From contig NC_088303.1 of the NCBI RefSeq assembly GCF_032854445.1, positions 18,981,501 to 19,045,500 on the forward strand: a DNA stretch of 64,000 bases. Reading direction: 5' to 3'. The translations under genes and the position numbers were made by a program. Origin of the DNA: Liolophura sinensis (lineage: Eukaryota; Mollusca; Polyplacophora; Chitonida; Chitonidae). The notes under the pieces were generated by a model that was given only the letters and a program-made list of their open reading frames with translations, searched no databases and was not told the DNA's origin. Within the stretch, counting starts at the first letter, position 1, and the number at the start of each line of letters is the position of its first letter. Below, in pieces: positions 1-12,681 of the stretch.

Positions 1-190
1 GTTTAATCCTAGTCACCCGGTTTACTCCTAACCATCCGGTTTACTCTGAGCAATGCAGTTTACTCCACTTTACTCTGAGCAATCCGTTTAACTTCGAGCA
101 ATCTGGGCAATTAGGTTTACGCCGAACCATCCAGTTTACTCCTAGAAATCCGATGTACACCGAGAAATTTGGGTGTGTCTGGGCAATCCG
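1..190. repeat. Minisatellite, about 19-bp unit (truncated by window start)
   Basis: Imperfect tandem copies of a unit like GTTTACTCCTARCAATCCG run from the first base to about 190. The array lies inside SLC6 intron 3. Confidence 0.8.
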
Positions 191-979
191 ATTTCCTTCA
201 CCCACAAAACTGAAGGTCGTCTTAGTATAGTGAAAACTTCTTGATTATGTTGTTGAAAACCAAACAATGAAACAAAATCGTTCAAATGTTGCCAATAGGC
301 ATACCATTTTCACTGCCCCTACATTTATTCTTGAATACTTAAAGTGATATGAGAAGTAGGTTATCTTTGTATTTTGTCTACCAGTTCATCCTCCGTGTTT
401 TCCAGATAGACTTTCCCTGAGACTCCATCATAGCAACGTCTTCTGGAAGGCCACTTCATCTTGACTATCACCTAATTCCTTGCCTAAGGCGAGAAAACGA
501 ATGCTATCGGTCTGCATGAAACAGCGCTTATGTCTGCTAGACTACTTAACATAAGCTCCTACAGACGCCTAGATCGCTGAAGGCGGCCAAAAGTCCTAGG
601 AATCGTAATCAGATTTCCTCTTCCCCAAGGTAACTGCATTTATATCCTTAACAACACAACATTGTCAAACCTGCGGCACCGATATTAACGAAATGTTTGA
701 GCAATATGCTAGGCTGATTTCAGCCCAATCAGTAGTAATCAACACGCATAACTCTGTTTGGTATCAAAACGACTTAAATACTAATAATATTATAACCTGT
801 TTGCCATAGAGCACTCTGAATTTGCAATGATCTCTCAAGCAATCGACGGTTTATTAGTTGTGACATTTAGCAAAATTTCTGCATTGCACATGTCACCGGG
901 TCATCTGGCCTGGACAATTTGCACAAAGCGCTGGCCAGATGTGTTCTTCGAGCCAGCATTGCTGGTAAACGCTGTACAG
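191..979. other. SLC6 intron 3, unremarkable stretch
   Basis: I see no gene, RNA or recognisable repeat here. AT-rich intronic sequence lies between two minisatellites. Confidence 0.6.
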
Positions 980-1845
980 AAAGTCAACAAGCCATCATAG
1001 TGGATGCTACACAGAAAAGCTAACCAGACATCATAGTGGATGCTACACAGAAAAGCTAGCCAGACATCATAGTGGATGTACACAGAAAAAAATAGCTAGA
1101 CATCTTGGTTGATCCTACACAGAAAAATACTAGTTAGGCATCATACTAGATGTTGAGCCCCAAAAAACAGCTAGACATCACAGTGGATAAAACAAAATAG
1201 ATACCATAGTGAATTCTTCGCAGAAAACACTAGTTAGACATCATAGTGGATGCTACACAGAAAAAACTGGCTAGACATCATAGTGGATGCTACACAGGAA
1301 AAACTAGCTAGACATCATAGTGGATTCTACACAGAAAAAACTAGCTAGACATCATAGTGGATTCTACACAGAAAAAACTAGCTAGACATCATAGTGGTTG
1401 CTGCACAGAATAAACTAGTTAGATATCAGAATCGAGGCTACACTGAAAACTAGTTAGATGTCATAGTTGAAACTGCATAGAAAGACTTAATCAGACACCA
1501 TGGGGAATGCTGTACAGAAAAAAGAATAGTTAGACTTAGTGGATGCTGCGCAGGAAAACTAGCTTTATGTCATAGTGGATACTGGGAAGGAAAATTTAGT
1601 CAGACATCATAGTGGATACTGCAAAGAAAAACTAGGTTTATATCATAGTGGATGCTGCAGATAAAACAACTAATTTAGTCAGACATCATAGCGGATGCTC
1701 CGCAGAAAAAAACAGTTAGATGTCAAAGTGGGTGGTGCACAGAAAAAAACTAGTCAGACATCATAGTGGATGCTGGGCAGAGAAACTAGTTAGATGTCAT
1801 AGTGGATGCTGGACAGAAAAACCAGCTAGATTTTATTATGCGACA
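980..1845. repeat. Minisatellite, 37-bp unit
   Basis: Roughly 23 copies of a unit containing AGACATCATAGTGGATGCTA, then CACAGAAAAAACTAGCT. The spacing is 37 bp in the well-kept centre (1320-1395), with increasing decay at both ends. The small minus-strand frame at 901-1083 is a by-product of the array. Confidence 0.9.
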
Positions 1846-2839
1846 GTGATGATTAATTCAGTGTGTGTAACGTAGGATGCTTAGTTAGGAGCATGATGCA
1901 GGGATAACGCATATGCTTCCTGACTTACGGCCTTGGCTACCGTCACGAGGTTTGTCAGGTGCCAGGCTGGTGGTTTACGCCATGCACTCCGGGTTTCTTC
2001 CCTATACCAATAAATCTGACCTGGCAGTCTTATCAGTGAATTATAGAGTATGTAGAGTAATAACAATAGATCGTTAGCCTCACAAAATTTAACATTTAAT
2101 GGCACATCTTCAAGTAAATAAAATCAACTGAGAGATGGAGTAGGTTTTCATTGATTAATAAATGCAAACAACAAATTCGAGAGTTCCGTTAAGAACCGTA
2201 GTGAAATATGATAATATTGCAACCACGGATACATGCGTTGGAAACAAAGTATTATGTCCTCAAATATTTGCGTTTTACACCATGATTTTCACGGTGTACA
2301 GTAGAGTATACTAAACTATTCTTTCAAAGTGAATTGCACTTTGTTCAGTAATTTTGCTCCGCAAGGGACTGGCTGCAGCACTCAAGCGGCGAAACGATAC
2401 AGATGAGGATGTTGCCTGCTTCTATTTCCAGCCACACTCATCACCCACTTCAAACATCATTTCTCTTTCTTTCAGCGGCTGGCGATTGCTGCGCGAATGT
2501 TGCAAAGTGACTCATATATTTATTATCCAATTTTAGGCATAGAATGTCAGTTGTTACTCAGCTGAATTCTATGACGTTCCCACCAGACTGCTAATGGAAA
2601 ATCCCCACGCAGCCATAAACGGACGCAACATCTACTTCACGGAAAGCGGGTCATAAAAAACAGGATGACATAAGTCAATCGATGAAGGGGTTTTCATTTT
2701 GTGCCACGACATAGTGAATACCAAACACAACCAACTACTTTTCAATTATCGTCTGTTTAATAATGGATGAAATTAACGCTCAACGTGAAAAAACGTGAGG
2801 CTCACGAACTCATATCGAGACCACGTGTGGAGATGGGAC
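1846..2839. other. SLC6 intron 3, unremarkable stretch
   Basis: I recognise no exon or repeat. The short frames on both strands here have no family features or splice context. Confidence 0.6.
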
Positions 2840-4990
2840 TTGTCTGTGTATCACATATTGTGTGCCTACCAACTATCCCTCCAGACGTGGGGCAGGGTCG
2901 TATGTGTACCAGGTGTGCCTACCAACCATCTCTCCAAACTTGGGGTATGGTCGTATGTGTACCAGATGTAGTGGGCCTATCTACTATCTCTTCAGACATG
3001 GGGCAGGGTCGTATGTGAGCGAGGTGTAGTGGGCGTATCTACTATCTCTCCAGAGATGGGACATGGTCGTATGTATACCAAAGGTAGTTTGCCTACTTAC
3101 CATCTCTCCAGACAAGGGACAGGGTCGTATGTATACCAGATGTTGTGTGCCTATCAACTAACTCTCCAGACATGGGGCAGGGTCGTATGTGTGCCAGATA
3201 TAGTGGGCCTATCTACTATCTCTCCAGATATGGGACAGGGATGTATATGTACCAGATGTAGTGTGCCTATCTATTTTCTCTCCAGATATGGGACAGGGGT
3301 CGTATGTGTAACAGGTGTGGTGGGCCTACCAACCATCTCTTCAAACGTGAGGTATGGTCGTATGTGTGCCAGGTGTAGTGGGCCTATCTAGTGGTAGTGG
3401 TAGAGCGTCCGCTTCGGGACCGGTAGATCCAGGATCAATCCTTGATCGAGTCACACCTAAGACTTTAAAAGAGGAAGTTGTAGCTTCCTCGCCGGGCGTT
3501 CAGCATGAAGGGGATAGTGCAACGACTGGTTGACCCGTATCAGTATAATGGCTCGGGCGGGGTGGCTTGCTTGCCTTCGGTAAGTCGTCTCAGTGAAGCG
3601 GCACTAGATAAAAGAGCGGTGGAAATCCGTCCTGCTATTACACGTACATGCACCCTAAGGATTCCTTCGTCGTTATATGACTGAAAAATTGTTGAGTACG
3701 ACGTTAAACCCCAAGCACTCACTCACTCACTTAAACGCGGGTTATGGTTCGTATGTGTACCAGATGTAATGTGCCTACCAACTATCTCACCAGACGTGGG
3801 ACAGGGTCGTATATGTACCAGATGTAGTGGGCCTACCAACCATCTTTCCAAAAGTGGGGTATGGTCGCATGAGTATCAGATGTAGAGTGCCTATCTACTA
3901 CCTTTCCTGACTTGAGACAGGGCCGTGTGTACACCAGGTGTAGTGGACCCCCCAACCATCTCTCCAAACGTCGGGTACGGTCGTATGTGTACCAGATGTA
4001 GTGGGCCTATCTACTATCTCTCCAGAGATGGGACAGGGTCGTACGTGTACAAGGTGTAGTGTGCCTACGAAAACGTGGACGTAGAGTATGGTCGTATATG
4101 TACCAGGTGTAGTGTGCCTACCAACTGTCTCTCCAGACATGGGACAGGGTCGTATGTGTACCAGATGTAGAGTGCCTACCAACTATCTCTCCAGACATGG
4201 AACAGGGTCGTATGTGTACCAGATGTAGAGTGCCTACCAACTATCTCTCCAGACATGGGACAGGGTCGTATGTGTACCAGGTGTAGTGTGCCTACCAACT
4301 ATCTCTCCAGAAGTGGGACAGGGTCGTATGTGAGCGAGGTGTAGTGTGCCTATCAACTGTTTCTCCATACATTGGGCAAGGTCGTATGTGTACCAGATGT
4401 AGTGTGCCTACCAATTATCTCCCCAGACATGGGACAGGGTGGTTTGTATACAAGATGTAGAGTGGCTACCAACCATCTCTCCAGAGATGGGACAGGGTCC
4501 GTATATGTACCAGGTGTAGTGTGCCTACCTACTATCTCTCCAGAAGTGGGACAGGGTCGTATGTGTACCAGATGTAGTGTTCTTACCAACTATCTCTCCA
4601 GACATGGAACAGGGTCGTATGTGTACCAGATGTAGTGAGTTTACCAACTATCTCTCCAGACATGGGACAGGATCGTATGTGTACTAGGTGTAGTGTGCCT
4701 ACCAACTATCTCCCCAGACCTGGGACAGGGTCGTATGTACACCAGGTGAAGTGTGCCTCCCAACCATCTCTCCAAACATGGAGTATGGTCGAAGGTGTGC
4801 CAGGTGTAGTGGACCTGCCAACTGTCTCTACAGACGTGGGACAGAGTCGTATGTGAGCCAGGTGTAGTGTGCCTACCAACCATTTCTCCAGACGTGGGAC
4901 AGGGTCGTATGTATACCAGATGTAGTGTGCCTACCAACTATCTCTCCAGAGATGGGACAGGGTCGTATGTGTACCACGAGTGTCTTTTAC
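2840..4990. repeat. Minisatellite, 58-bp unit, interrupted by a SINE
   Basis: About 30 copies of a 58-bp unit typified by GGGACAGGGTCGTATGTGTA, then CCAGATGTAGTGTGCC and TACCAACTATCTCTCCAGAC. The period was measured between successive GGGACAGGGTC motifs (4141 and 4199). The array lies in SLC6 intron 3 and its last unit reaches the exon 3 donor. A SINE splits it at about 3391-3731. Several frames of 70-120 codons across it are repeat by-products. Confidence 0.92.
3391..3731 (+). mobile_element. tRNA-headed SINE with (ACTC)n end, inserted in the 58-bp array
   Basis: The head GTGGTAGAGCGTCCGCTTCG and a GGATCAATCC-type B box resemble a tRNA-derived pol III promoter. The body contains AAGACTTTAAAAGAGGAAGT and AAGGGGATAGTGCAACGACT. 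The 3' end is GACTGAAAAATTGTTGAGTA followed by CGACGTTAAACCCC and ACTCACTCACTCAC. Minisatellite units resume on both sides. Other copies in the window are at 35764-36108 (+) and 40946-41290 (-), and the head alone occurs at 53262-53412. Confidence 0.85.
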
Positions 4991-4994
4991 CTAC

Positions 4995-5156
4995 CTTTCC
5001 AGAAGATTTAATGCCCTTGATGAGGCACAGATAGACGACGACCCATGCTCCGATCAGGCACAAGGAGAGCTGCCAGTTTAACACCGGTGTTGCCTCTATG
5101 TTCGCAGCTGTGTTCAGCGTGTTTCGATACCAGAAATAAGTCGTCGGACTGCTGAT
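4995..5156 (-). CDS. SLC6 neutral amino acid transporter, third coding exon (extracellular loop 2 and TM4)
   Basis: The acceptor is TTTGTCTTTCAG|ATCAGC and the donor GGAAAG|GTAGGT. The 162 bases are exactly 54 codons in phase 0, giving residues 226-279. The exon begins SSPTTYFWYRNTLN and continues through LNWQLSLCLIGAWVVVYLC (TM4) to IKGIKSSGK. This matches the TTYYWYREALN...LNW...IKGIQSSGK pattern recalled from SLC6A15 and the equivalent part of SLC6A20. The remaining eight helices and C-terminus, normally 350 or more residues, must lie beyond base 1: no further SLC6 exon is visible between 1 and 4994. The donor is overlapped by the first unit of a 58-bp minisatellite. Confidence 0.93.
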
Positions 5157-6317
5157 CTGAAAGACAAATGGTACATCATTCGTCGTGGACTTTTGATACA
5201 TCCTCTTTGCCATTAAAATAAACCAAAACGATAAAGCGACGTAAGTGTCGATTACATCTCCAGGCTAAAAAAGTTTTGTTTATATTTTAAAATTTTCCCA
5301 TTTGTAGTAGCAAGTATTTAAAACAAGATAAAATTCGGTGACCTACTGGAAACCACATGTTTTGACGTCAAAACACAATCACATATTGGATACTTTGAAA
5401 TTAGTCAATTTTTGTTAAATTATCTCTTATTATTTGCCAATTTTAATATCTAGTGCTTAAAATAATGTGAAAAACCCACCATACAAATTTTTGCTTGTGT
5501 GTCTGCTTGTGTTTTCGTACGAAAAATGTAAACATAGTACTTTAAAGTATTTTGTTACGTATCGCCTTTCACTCAGCTCACACATTTCTCCTTGTTTTAA
5601 ATAATCTAGAGCGATTGTTTAGGTAACTGTGATTAAAATGGCATGTGTGTTTACTAACGTCGAATAAAGGCGTGTGATTTTAAACTGGTGTTTAACGACG
5701 TTGTCTAGAATTTCTCGGTAACAGAACAGGTTTAACGATAAAGGAAATCGGAATGTCCGGAGTAAGCCACCGACCTTCACCAGGTACCTAACAAAACTCG
5801 TGCCCTAAAGTCGTAAAAAGCTGGATTCGATCACGCAACCTCACTGATCAAGTGCTTGATGGTTGGGGACGAACTAGCAATTTATGGTCCTTCTCAGCCA
5901 GTTAGACCACTGCCTACCGTTTTATGTATCTATATTCCAACATTTTCAGTTGTCTCAATCGCCACATCAGTTATGGCAAGTTGCTGCCAGATTAGCTGTA
6001 TTCATTATACTTTATTATTTATACTTCATAATGCAGGTATAACCCAATTCATATACAGGGTACGTATTTTAGTATATATTATAACGCCAACATGTCTTTT
6101 CTTGATGACTTCGATACATCCACATAACGCATGTAGTAGAAATCTTATAGTAAATAAGGTAGGTATTTACATTTACAAATAAAGACTGTACTCTGGTATA
6201 AATCGGCACTTTTATGTCTTAGGCATAATACTACGGCACGTAAGAACAAAATTCAATGGGTGAAAAGTTGACATTTATATTTTTCTCGAAATTTTTACTT
6301 TCTTATCATGAGGTTAT

Positions 6318-6350
6318 CATATATATATATATATATATCATATATATGAA
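6318..6350. repeat. (AT)n microsatellite
   Basis: A run of alternating AT with one or two interruptions. Confidence 0.85.
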
Positions 6351-6469
6351 TAGGCATATTGAAAGGAATATTTAAAACCTTACACAAATTTCCTTGGTGT
6401 TGCACTGTATGCAAAATTAATTTTCTGGGACAACTAAATGGACAACTTAAAACCACACATAAATATACT

Positions 6470-6812
6470 TTCAATTATTCTGTTAGATTTTGTGAAAAGA
6501 ATTGAAGGCGTTCAAACATTTGAATTCTAATGTGGACTTTATGGACCATACCATCACAGGTTAGTAACTCTGACGTCACAGAAAGTTTTTCAAACTCTAA
6601 TCATGACAGTGAAAAAGAACTCTTTTTATCCCTGAGTGAAATATTACTGAAATAATGTTCCCAAAAATTCCTTCTTTCTGATGAACATCAGGAATGAAAG
6701 GTGATGTGACGACAGAGTTCCCAGATACTGTCAGTGTGGCTCATAAAGCCCACCATGATATTCAAATATTTGAATACCTTTCAACACTCCTCAAAAAATC
6801 TGTAAAAATAGG
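6470..6812. mobile_element. Non-autonomous inverted-repeat element (MITE-like), copy 1
   Basis: The left end (TTGAAGGCGTTCAAACATTT, then GAATTCTAATGTGGACTTTA and TGGACCATACC) is the reverse complement, with mismatches, of the right end (GGCTCATAAAGCCCACCATG and onward to CTTTCAACACTCCTCAAAAA). The interior has TGACGTCACAG and no ORF. A second copy lies at about 58600-58930. Exact ends and the target duplication were not resolved. Confidence 0.6.
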
Positions 6813-7489
6813 TGAAAGTATTTTTATGTACAGTTTTCATTTATCTGTGTGATGAACCTTACTTCATATTTTAGCTTTTTTAACTTAACAAGACTGCAGA
6901 CATTATGTGCGTGGCGTTCTTTCGAAAAAAAATTCGAAATTTCAACATAGGAATGTCAAAATTTTAGAAAAAAGTCGAAATTTCGAAAAAAAAGTAGTGA
7001 GAAATGTATGACAAGAGTAAGGATTCAGGATTAAATATGTCCAATGTGAATCGAAACAAACAGGTAATGGAGAGAAACTGGCAACGTTTGACATTTTTAT
7101 TGGGGTTGATACGAAGAAATAAGTGCTGAACTGTAGTTTCTATATATAACCACCACAGACAACAACCCGCCACATTTAGAAGGTTTTGGTTAAAAATTAT
7201 AAATATTTCTGTCTATTAACTAGATTATACATTGTATTATAAATTCCTCGTTTGACCAGATCATATGACTGAGAAAAATAAAGGATTAAATTATTATGAC
7301 ACTAATATGTCTTTTCTCATCATGCAACCACAATGTAACATTTCTATATCTTAATGTACTTCATGTTTTCGCCAATTCCCACGAATCACACTGTCATCGG
7401 TGGTCTGCTTTTACACTTTATGCTGTAGTATTTTACATTGGATTAATGGGAGAAAAAGTCTGAAGAATGACATTAATATCTCTTTTTTT

Positions 7490-7930
7490 CAGTTTTCTAC
7501 AGCTACCAGCACTGTGCTCCGCGTTAGTTGTTTCTATTAAGTACTATTGGATTTTACTTATCAGTACCTTAGATGTAGGGTCCTACTTTGACTGCCCAGA
7601 GATGTACATGTCTGCGGAGAAGGGATTTTGATTGGCAAACGGCAGCGTATCATAGCAACAGCCAACGTGAAACACAGCTCGTTCAGGCTGTTTACTGAGA
7701 AGTCTGGGCGGCGCTACCTTTGTGTCACAGAGCTTTGTTGACCGTATCTAATTCCACGGTCATTTACGCGCTATTGTTTGCACTGGCGAAAGCATTGTGA
7801 CTGACACACTTGATATCATTGTGTGTGCTGGGCTTCCGTGTTATGACCTCCTTACACGCTCCCTCGGTCGATATTGCAAACACAGCATTACCCGGATGTA
7901 AGTCATAGTTAATACAGCCCTCCTGGATAA
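7490..7930. repeat. Dispersed/duplicated block, copy 1
   Basis: This shares order and sequence with 9285-9850. Shared words include CCTACTTTGACTG, GTATCATAGCAACA, GTTGACCGT and the closing ATTACCCGGATGTAAGTCAT. It lies on the strand opposite the SLC6 gene if read through the GTAAGT site. I see no ORF conserved between the copies. Confidence 0.7.
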
Positions 7931-8105
7931 AACACATAACACATCAGCGCTGTTCGCCATTGACAGAATGACAGAGTACATTCTTGAACGTTACAAATCT
8001 TTCATCACACCACGCCTCTGTATGGACGGCAAGCCGTACAAGACGTTGCTAACAGCGAACCATTTGGGAAATGAATAATAGCCAAGAATAAAAACCGAAT
8101 ACTGG

Positions 8106-8462
8106 CAACCATAGATTAACAATTATACATATGCAGGCCAAGGTCAGTAACAACTTACGTAGATGTGTCTAATGTGCGTAATTCCGTTGCAGAATATATT
8201 TTGACAGCTTGGTACATACTCTACCAAGGACACCTGAGACAATGGCTGACTTTGGGATTTCCAGGAAAGGGCCTTAAACATTTCAGGAAACTATAGATTT
8301 ACAATTATTAATATGTAGGCCAAAGTTGGTATTCCGTGGTAGAATGTATTTTGATACCTTGGAACATACTTTGCCAAGGACACCTGAGACACAAATCATG
8401 TTCTTGGGGTAGAGACTTGTTGGTTTACAGAATTTCAGAACAGGGCCTTGAACATTTCAGAC
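8106..8462. repeat. Tandem duplication, two ~180-bp units
   Basis: Both units contain ATGxAGGCCAAxGT, AGAATxTATTTTGA, CCAAGGACACCTGAGACA and AGGGCCTTxAACATTTCAG in the same order. A poorer third unit may follow to about 8700, with CCAAGGATATTTCC-like words. Confidence 0.75.
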
Positions 8463-9284
8463 GTACATGTAACAACTCATGCCTACATAAAACGTTTTTT
8501 TTCAGGAACAGAGTTTAAAATTAATTGTGGAGATTAAACATATGATTTTGGGTAGTTCCATGAAACAGAAACTGATGTGTACCAAGGATATTTCCTGGTG
8601 CCAATGACATAGCCTCGTGTCAAGGTCATTTCCAGATGTAAGTACATTCCTGATGTCAAGAACATTTCGGTTTTTTTGAAGGAAAATTTCCGGTTCCACA
8701 ATCTCAAGGACATTACTAAGTGCCTCCTTGGGAAAGGCCTTTAATTGCTGTTACAGCCGTACATACCATTAAGGAATTTTTTATTGGCAGATGTATGAAC
8801 ACTCAACAAGCGTGACTAATCCACGTATCATCGCAAAACATACAAGTGTGAAGATGATCTATTTAAGGGACTTTTGCAAAGTCTATCAATTTAGTCTTTC
8901 TTGTCAAAGTGAATTGATTATGATAATTTCTAGGCATTGTTATTACTGTCCTCATATTACAGGTAGTAAGGAAATTAAGAGAATTGGACAACAAAACGAG
9001 TCTGTACACATTTTTATTATCGGAGAAATATTCGCAACCATTTGCGTTACTACAGGGAAACCAACGACCACTAAGAATAGGAAGTCCTCAAATATCCTAA
9101 GTTTATGCACGGATCCTGCTGTTTTTAGAATGTGACGTTGCACAAAATAAAAACCGATGTAATAACACCAACATCTCTTTTTTCCTTGTAACCTGTATAG
9201 AAGCATTTCAAGTTGTATAACATAATGCAGATATTTAAGTAAATATGTACTAAACCAATGCAGAGACACTAACATCTGATTTAT

Positions 9285-9850
9285 TCTGCAGCCATCATCA
9301 TTGTGCTCCAGGTCCGTGTTTCTGCTTATCTGTAATGTCCTCACTCGCAAAGGTCACATAACTATCTGGTTGAGTCTGAATGGAAAGGTTTACTTCAGAC
9401 GTTTTATTTGCACAACGCGGTTTTCGGGGAAAGTGGAGTACTAGCGCGTTACTCGCGGTAACAAATCAAACTGCTCATGTAGATATTTTCCTAGATAGAT
9501 ATACTACAAGTACCACTGGTTTTTATTGATCACTGCTTTAACCGTAAGAAACCTACTTTGACTGACCAGTGATGTATATAGCGTGATTTTGAGTGACAAA
9601 CGGTGGTGTATCATAGCAACATCCAACGTGCAACATAGGTCTTTCAGGCGGATAGAGTTTGCTTTTGTGCACAGAGCATTGTTGACCGTGTCTGATTATA
9701 CGCATATTGTTTGCGCCATTGTGACCGACATTGTTACATTGTGTGCGACCTGTTCACTTGATCCTCACACCAAAGTCATTGTTCTGCTTCGTAGGACTGT
9801 CCTTACAAACACAGAATTACCCGGATGTAAGTCATGGGTAAAAAATCCCA
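9285..9850. repeat. Dispersed/duplicated block, copy 2
   Basis: Diverged direct copy of 7490-7930, about 1.9 kb downstream in the same orientation. A 150-codon plus-strand frame at 9583-10035 overlaps it but has no counterpart in copy 1, which argues against coding. Confidence 0.7.
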
Positions 9851-12681
9851 CCAATACATGTTTAACATCCAGGCCACTCAACCAACAAAAATGGGATCAA
9901 GTCGTAAAATCGACTACCTTGCATTTTTTGTGGGAGGCCTGTTGGTCAAGTGGTTTAGATGGTTCATATGCTAAGCCACGCAGCCAACTTTCTGCACTAG
10001 TATCTGTACTACACTTGTATATGCAGAAAGTGTAATTCCTAACCACGATAATAATGACAATTTAAACAAACGCATGGTAGTTACAATAATTAATTTACGA
10101 AATCACGGGCAACAGTGCTTTGGGTATCGGGTGACAAATGTTCAATTCCGGGTGTAGTCTTATTTAAGACGATTTAAATAAAAACTCCTGAATACTTTCC
10201 TGGCTTGAAGTTCAACTGAAGGCAATGTCGTGTAAAGAATGTTAAACAGTACTGGATAGTACATAAGTGTGTTTTTTCTGGTCCCATGTTAAATATATGC
10301 AGTTTTTGAGTTATGCCATTGCGACAACAGAATGACGCCCCGGTGCATAATATTGTCGCCACTTTACGGCACAGTAGGGCTACTTGCCTATCTTTTTACA
10401 TGGCAGTGATCGTGTTTTGAGCAAAGTACCGGCAGAATATCATTTCTATGCAATATTGGAAACCCAAATCCACACAAGAACACAATTCAGAAGATCAGTC
10501 TAATTTTCTTTAAATAGTTCTCTGTATTCTATATACCACTCCTTGTCAAAATTACCAGACTTTACCGTACCGTAAAGAGACGACGTCATATCACTCTGTT
10601 GTAACGTCTTACATCTTGAAACCTACGCTTAAGATAGGTCTGGTTGCCCATATGCGCAAGTATAATGACTGGATGCGACAGCATGATAATTCAGTGAGAA
10701 AGTGCCATAAATATTTCAGAATTGTGACGGCACTAGGGCATACTGGAAGTGTAGTAGTATACCGAAATAACGTTGAAAACATAGTAAGGCAGCACAAAAC
10801 CATCTGTCATTTATTCCCAGCCGGCAAAGCCAAACTGATATGGCTTATTCAGATGAACGCTTAAAAAGGCAAGGCCAATTCGAGGGAAAACATCCGGGTA
10901 GGGTAGTTTGATAAATTACGAAGTGATGTCTCTGAAATGATGTCTTTTTCTGCGTGGCTATATGTGATATATTGGATCTATACAGACATCAATTATTAAT
11001 ACGGTGAACGGAATCACAAAGTCCAGAAATAGAACGGGAGCTGCTTGGATACTGTCGATTCATGTTATCTATGCATTTATATATAAGTTTTACCCCTTCC
11101 CGAAATAGAATGTCTAATTAGTTACCTCAGACTAAATCCTCTTTCGAGACACCTGTTGATAGATTAGGCATCACTGTCAGCCTGATATGGAAACTTGTAT
11201 AACATTGTATTTCTGTTTAACCTGACGACAATGGATGCTATGGCCTACATCCTATGTTACTCTCCTTTATTTATTAATTTAATTATTTGTTTTTTTTTTA
11301 ATTTATTTAAGTTTTGTTTTATCACGGTATTCAAGGTTTCTTCACTTATGCACATGACGGCAGACGAAACCGGAATGCCCGAAGTAAGTTCTCATCCTTC
11401 GACAGGTACCGGGAAGGATGTAGATCCAAGGATTATTAACACTAAAATCCCATGTCTCAAACATTAATGAACAACAGACTAAGAGGGTCTGGGCTTAGAG
11501 ACTATTCCGCGGTAATGAACCTTAACATGTAAGTAAATAAGAAATAAACTGTGGCCTGAATCTAGTCCCCTGTGATGTGATTAGCACTTTATATAACTAT
11601 TTATACGGATGCCTAAATCTTTTTAAGCAATGCAGATGTTCTCAGAAGATAAGTCTTAAACGGTATAAATAGCCATCCTTCAAGGCAATCCATCCTACAA
11701 AGTCAAACTGTCACAGGCTGGTACCAAGCTAAACTTTTCTCTGTTAATGGGTGACAGCCTGGTACTGCTAAATTACGGTTTGGTATATATAGTCTTTGAT
11801 AACCAACATGCACTGACTGGTTACTGAACAGTTCCACGTCAGATGATACATGTCAGTATCAGCCTGTTCCATTACAACTGTTAACAACTATTTTTAGAAT
11901 TGGTTGGTAAAGCATGGTTGTGACAATACTACAATTTTTGACAGGTCACATGATACGGTTGCCCTTTTTCTCCACTCAGCGATAAAAGAGCTCGAACTCG
12001 AAACTCCCCTATGTGCTGGTAGGAATTTTCTTGTCTACTCCCATATAAATAATTGTTCAAGCTAAGAGTTTAGCTCTGCATACGATACCAAGAGGAATGG
12101 CATAGGTTACATAACACGTTATGGTCTACCCCTTAAGCCTATCAATTTTATGTCACTCTTTCCTGTATGGATTAAAGTTTATATGCCACAGATTTGTTCA
12201 GTTTTCCTCCAATAAAATAGAAAACAAAATATTCACTTTCATCATAATGCTATTATGTGTGAATGTTTAAAACCAGCTCTAATGAAGTTTCTCTGCCAAT
12301 GTATTTTTTTGATATTATCTGCATAAATGAGTTAATGTTATTATGAATATTCGATATTAGCGTTTTCATTTAACTTATTCTACGATTGCAGCCAATCGGT
12401 CCATGAGGTTTCAGGCTCGAATCCATCCCATGTTAGTTTTGCGACGGCTTTAATTTATGCGAAGGAGATTGATTCATCTTTGGCTCTGTCAGGTGATTTT
12501 AATCAACCCACACACCTGACCGCTGTCAAATTAATAGTGAGATAATTTTCAACGACACTATGCCTGAGCCTCATGAATTGATAAATAAAACAATCACTTC
12601 CACTGTTTGTTTGTATATAATTCAAGGTTACTGCCTGTACACATTCATTTAATATTAGCCCGTATAATTTGCTGTACTCAC

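Larger units (their letters stand above)
5157..12681 (-). other. SLC6 intron 2
   Basis: This is the 7.5-kb GT-AG intron between coding exons 2 and 3. It contains an (AT)n run near 6320, an inverted-repeat element at about 6.47-6.81 kb, a related block pair (7.49-7.93 and 9.29-9.85 kb) and tandem 180-bp copies at 8.1-8.46 kb. I see nothing recognisable from 9860 to 12681 apart from a 26-bp motif at 11706 shared with the satellite at 14 kb. Confidence 0.85.

Noticed and set aside
2767-4937. Several 70-120-codon frames on both strands
   Set aside because: They are translations of the 58-bp minisatellite in different phases, with no homology or splice context.
9583-10035. 150-codon plus-strand frame
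   Set aside because: It overlaps the second copy of a duplicated non-coding block and the frame is not conserved in the first copy at 7.5-7.9 kb.
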